Part shown: in pieces, positions 14,673 through 17,500 of the stretch
How positions within the stretch are numbered: the first letter of the stretch is position 1
Layout: every line of letters starts with the position of its first letter
Assembly: GCA_026770585.1 (NCBI GenBank)
Contig: MU646458.1
Coordinates: 166,460 to 183,959 of the forward strand
Reading direction: 5' to 3'
DNA from: Baffinella frigidus
Taxonomy: Eukaryota > Cryptophyceae > Cryptomonadales > Baffinellaceae
DNA: 17,500 nucleotides
Notes under the pieces: model-generated
Told to the model about the DNA's origin: nothing
Seen by the model: the letters and a program-made list of their open reading frames with translations, nothing else
Databases searched by the model: none
Program-made: the position numbers and the translations under genes

Positions 14673-14990
14673 AATCTCAAAATAAACATTAAGATTAATT
14701 AAGAATATATATATAAACGTGTACCATAGAGAGAGAGAGACAGGTTATGAGGCTCAATGTGAAATGACAAAAAGTGCGGAGCTCGTCCACCCTTTGGTAC
14801 ACATATTTTTTCAAAACACCCCATGTGGTTTTTGGAAAATCGGGATTTGGAGGTCACGTTACGGATTCCCATTCAAAAAAAAAAATCGACATGTGACAGA
14901 TAAAATGATGAAAATTGACTTTTTGTCCAAAAGTTGACTTTTGACAAAGGATTCCCATTCAAGAATTGACTTAAGAAAAGGATTCCCATT
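14395..14990. mobile_element. Large foldback element, about 590 bp with about 250-bp arms and CT/GA microsatellite tips
   Basis: The left arm (14395-14670) and right arm (14727-14990) are inverted copies: TCTTAAGTCAATTCTTGAAT and GGGAATCC at the outer ends, then GTCACATGTCGAT, CGTGACCTCC, GGTGTACCAAAGGGTGGACG, AGCTC and GAGCCTCATAACCTGTC. The tips are (CT)n on the left and (GA)n on the right around an AT-rich loop (14671-14726). It has no coding capacity. Confidence 0.9.
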
Positions 14991-15147
14991 CAAGAATTGA
15001 CTTAAGCAAAGGATTCCCATTCAAGAATTGACTTAAGAAAAGGATTCACATTCAAGAATTGACTTAAGAAAAGGATTCCCATTCAAGAATTGACTTAAGC
15101 AAAGGATTCCCATTCAAGAATTGACTTAAGAAAAGGATTCCCATTCA
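14945..15147 (+). repeat. 31-bp tandem array, 7 copies
   Basis: Units start at 14945, 14976, 15007, 15038, 15069, 15100 and 15131 (the last partial): (C/A)AAAGGATTCCCATTCAAG then AATTGACTTAAG. The first base alternates in the order C,A,C,A,A,C,A, and unit 4 has CACATT. The same unit occurs once at the far end of the left foldback arm. Confidence 0.95.
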
Positions 15148-15233
15148 AAAAAAATATATATGCCGACATGGGACAGGTATTTGTCAACTTAAGATTTAAA
15201 ATCAACTTAACATACTGAAAGTTGACTTTAAAA

Positions 15234-15421
15234 AGACGTCAAAGTGGATGCATTTTGAGTAGTACAATCACCCTACCCGATAAGTCAACTTAAGTTGACA
15301 ACGTCAAAGTGGATGTATTTTGTGTAGAAAAATCACTCTACCCGATAAGTCAACTTAAGTTGACAACGTCAAAGTGGATGCATTTTGTGTAGTAAAATCA
15401 CCCTACCCGATAAGTCAACGT
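15234..15421 (+). repeat. 65-bp tandem array, 3 copies
   Basis: The landmark AAAGTGGATGYATTTTG begins at 15241, 15306 and 15371, a constant 65-bp period. Each unit ends in CTACCCGATAAGTCAAC; the first two continue with TTAAGTTGACAACGTC. Confidence 0.95.
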
Positions 15422-15422
15422 C

Positions 15423-15520
15423 AAGTTGCCTTGAAAACCTAGGTCACGTGCCATGCACAAAGTTGCCTTGAAAACCTAGGTCACGTGCCATGGACAAAGT
15501 GGCCTTGAAAACCACGCGGA
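15423..15520 (+). repeat. 37-bp tandem array, nearly 3 copies
   Basis: AGTTGCCTTGAAAACCTAGG starts at 15424 and 15461 and a diverged, shorter copy starts at 15498. The first two units contain TCACGTGCCATG. Confidence 0.9.
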
Positions 15521-15553
15521 AGTTGCTAATGAAAAGTGGATGCTCTTGGTGGA

Positions 15554-15596
15554 GTAATCAGTAATCAGTAATCAGTAATCAGTAATCAGTAATCAG
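15554..15596 (+). repeat. Heptanucleotide array (GTAATCA)6
   Basis: Six perfect GTAATCA units in a row plus one extra G. The period is the same length as the telomere repeat but the sequence is unrelated. Confidence 0.95.
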
Positions 15597-15600
15597 ATCC

Positions 15601-15669
15601 CTGGGTGTTCTTGATGGAGATTCCTGGATGTTCTTGGTGGAGATTCCTAGATGTTCTTGACGGTCATCG
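15601..15669 (+). repeat. 23-bp tandem array, 3 copies
   Basis: CTGGGTGTTCTTGATGGAG-type units start at 15601, 15624 and 15647, with substitutions. Beyond it, 15670-15960 shows nothing I can assign. Confidence 0.9.
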
Positions 15670-15963
15670 AGGTAGACACCTGCTCGAGAGGGACAATCGT
15701 AGTTTGGAAAGTGGCCAAAAAAGAAAGAAGTTTGACCACTTTCTCACAGATAAAATCTGGATCACAAACTCCAGCCACGATAGAGTATAAAAGTCGATTG
15801 ACTCGCAAGGCAGTGTTTTTCAAAAGTCATCCACCGTACCCTGGTACGGTCCTGATAACATTACCCCCACAAAGACTCTGGCGTGAACAGCTTGTTCCCA
15901 AGATCCCAAGAAACCAATCTCGCCCCAAAATTCCGATCTAGATGAGGGCAAGGACTTGGCAGG

Positions 15964-16184
15964 AACCCTAAACCCGCAACCCTAAACACTAAACGCCAAA
16001 CGCCAAACCTTAAACAATAACCCCCCAAACCCAAACCCGAACCCCTAACCTTACACCATAACCCCCCAAACCCAAGCCCAGACCCAGCACCCACACCCCA
16101 CACCCCAAACCCTAAACCCTAAACCCTAAACCCTAAACCCTAAACCCTAAACCCTAAACCCTAAACCCTAAATCCTAAACCCTT
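15964..16184 (+). repeat. Interstitial telomere-like CCCTAAA array
   Basis: It is degenerate from 15964 to 16100 (CCCCCCAAACCCAAACCC variants), then essentially perfect CCCTAAA units from about 16107 to 16182. It ends directly against CTTTAGGTCCTTTAGG, the end of a dispersed element. Confidence 0.97.
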
Positions 16185-16383
16185 TAGGTCCTTTAGGTTT
16201 TAAATGCTCCCAACATATACCAACGACACGCCCTTCCGTAGGAAGGACTGCAGAGAAGTGCAGAGGCTCGTGAAGAGGGGATACAGGGCGGCTCTGTTGG
16301 GGTGGGTGAAGGTATGCGATATCGCTCCCATGCTCACTTACACGCACTGAACCCAAGTCAGCCTTTTTGAGGCTCGTGGTATC
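16183..16383 (-). mobile_element. Dispersed element inserted in the CCCTAAA array
   Basis: About 200 bp split the telomere-like array. Its left 105 bp are the reverse complement of 13460-13597 with an internal deletion of about 40 bp; the right part (16290-16383) has no match I can see in this window. Confidence 0.7.
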
Positions 16384-16696
16384 CCTAAACCCCAAACCCT
16401 AAATCCGAAACCCTAAACCCTAAACCCTAAACCCTAAACCCTAAACCCTAAACCCTAAACCCTAAACCCCAAACCCTAAACCCTAAACCCTAAACCCTAA
16501 ACCCTAAACCCTAAACCCTATGCCTTCAAACTTGAACCCTACAACACGAACCCTAAACCCTAAACCCTAAACCCTAATCCCTTATCCCTTATTCCTAAAC
16601 CCTAAACCCTAAACCCTAAACCCTAAACCGTACACCCCAAACCCTAAACCGTACACCCTAAACCCTAAACCCTAAACCCTAAACCCTAAACCCAGA
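16384..16696 (+). repeat. Interstitial telomere-like CCCTAAA array, second part
   Basis: Near-perfect CCCTAAA units run over 16400-16520, followed by a short break (CTTCAAACTTGAACCC) and then further units with variants such as CCGTACA and CCCTTAT to 16696. Together with 15964-16184 it may have been one array before interruption. Confidence 0.97.
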
Positions 16697-16862
16697 CCCT
16701 CCCCCGCGAATTGTCTCGGGAATGCCGAGATTTTCGTGGTCCCGAGGCCCAGGATAAGGCGATAACTTTTGACCGTCTGGGCCGAATTCACATGTCCCGA
16801 CGGTTTTATAAGGCTCTGGATGCTCTCTTCAAATCACTTTTTAGAACTTAAAGCGTCCTGGA

Positions 16863-16900
16863 TTCACGAGTCCACAACTGTTTCACGAGTCCACAACTGT
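16863..16900 (+). repeat. 19-bp tandem duplication
   Basis: TTCACGAGTCCACAACTGT occurs twice in direct succession without change. The surrounding 16.7-17.25 kb shows no convincing gene. Confidence 0.9.
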
Positions 16901-17256
16901 TTCTCGATAAACTGTTCTGTACCGGCCACTTCTCTTAATAATCGATTTTGTCAGCCCGAACTTTAGGGGGATCAGTCACCGTGGAATCCATCCGTGCCCG
17001 AATCCGGCACGATTTCAAACCAAAGCGGGGTGACAGTTTGCAGCAGACACCCCGAGGCCGTCCAATTGGATCTACCAGGCCCGTTATACACAGAGGAATT
17101 TCTTTGGAGCGGAAGGAGTTACTTTCATTCACTGGTACTAATGTTGAAATTAAACGTTTTACTTGAATAAACGTACTCTGAATGGAGATAGTGCCAGAAT
17201 CCGGCTACGGCTGCGCTTCAATTCTGGGGCACGTTGCTGCTTCCTGTGCGCCGCCT

Positions 17257-17352
17257 GTACGGTGGTCCTAGAGGCTCCTTATCAGCGAGGTACCCCTAAG
17301 GCCCACAGCGGCTCCTTATCAGCGAGGTACCCCCAAGGCCCACAACTAGGGT
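17257..17352 (+). mobile_element. Fragments of the TACAGGGGTACCTCGC MITE family, tandem pair
   Basis: GGCTCCTTATCAGCGAGGTACCCC followed by AAGGCCCACA occurs twice, from 17273 and 17309 (36-bp period). The core CAGCGAGGTACCCC matches the end of the elements at 5.23 and 6.03 kb. Upstream GTACGGTGGTCCTA matches their interior (CTACGGTGGTCCTA). No inverted partner is visible. Confidence 0.65.
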
Positions 17353-17500
17353 GCCGCATGCGTGAGAGAGACCTTTATTACTAGCAAACCGGCCGCCATG
17401 TATGCACCCCCACCGAGGCTGTGCCTGAGCAGGACCTGGAGAGAGGTCATGTGCACTCCCGACTAGAACTTGAAGAGAGCAAAACTCACGTCCTACGAGG

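Noticed and set aside
16935-17166. Short open frames on both strands in the right-hand anonymous region
   Set aside because: No splice partner, domain or composition bias separates them from chance.
17484-17500. Possible minus-strand exon end with GTGAGT donor at the right edge
   Set aside because: Only about 11 bases of the would-be exon lie inside the window, too few to test.
1-17500. tRNA, rRNA, CRISPR array or transposase gene
   Set aside because: I looked for tRNA B-box-like words, rRNA landmarks, regularly spaced palindromic repeats with unique spacers, and transposase or reverse transcriptase motifs on both strands and found none.

Overview
This window looks like nuclear DNA of a repeat-rich eukaryote, most likely a unicellular alga or related protist. 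The reasons are interstitial TTTAGGG/CCCTAAA arrays (plant/algal-type telomere repeat), spliceosomal GT-AG introns with GTGAGT or GTGCGT donors, a multi-exon ankyrin-RING gene, no operon structure, and many MITE-like inverted repeats. The species cannot be named from sequence alone; a secondary-plastid alga such as a cryptophyte is only a guess.

Layout. (1) 1-3.35 kb: degenerate telomere-like repeats, then a tentative minus-strand gene (exons 3051-2804, 2464-2362, 604-378). Its spliced frame gives a signal-like N-terminus, a short winged-helix-like region and a Pro/Lys-rich tail that runs off the left edge. Its 1.76-kb second intron holds three inverted-repeat elements. (2) 3.1-6.4 kb: short tandem repeats, a CCCTAAA array, several MITE-like hairpins and a GA-rich stretch with one weak candidate exon; no firm gene. 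(3) 6.4-12.4 kb: the only gene I am confident of. It lies on the minus strand, has seven exons plus one optional exon, and encodes about 239 aa: a short N-terminus, four full ankyrin repeats, a truncated fifth, and a C-terminal RING finger. Every intron is phase 0 and the middle exons each encode one 33/34-residue repeat. The introns between them are duplicated, and one 280-bp intron stretch is almost identical between copies although the adjoining exons have diverged. (4) 12.7-15.0 kb: stacked foldback elements, with a GC-rich island of unknown nature between two of them. (5) 14.9-15.67 kb: five different tandem-repeat arrays in a row. (6) 15.96-16.7 kb: CCCTAAA arrays interrupted by a dispersed element. 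(7) 16.7-17.5 kb: mostly anonymous sequence with fragments of the MITE family seen at 5.1 kb.

Functionally, the ANK-RING protein is expected to be an E3 ubiquitin ligase in which ankyrin repeats bind the substrate and the RING recruits E2. The other coding calls are tentative. Most of the window is non-coding mobile or satellite-like DNA, and all splice sites were chosen by reading, without transcript evidence.
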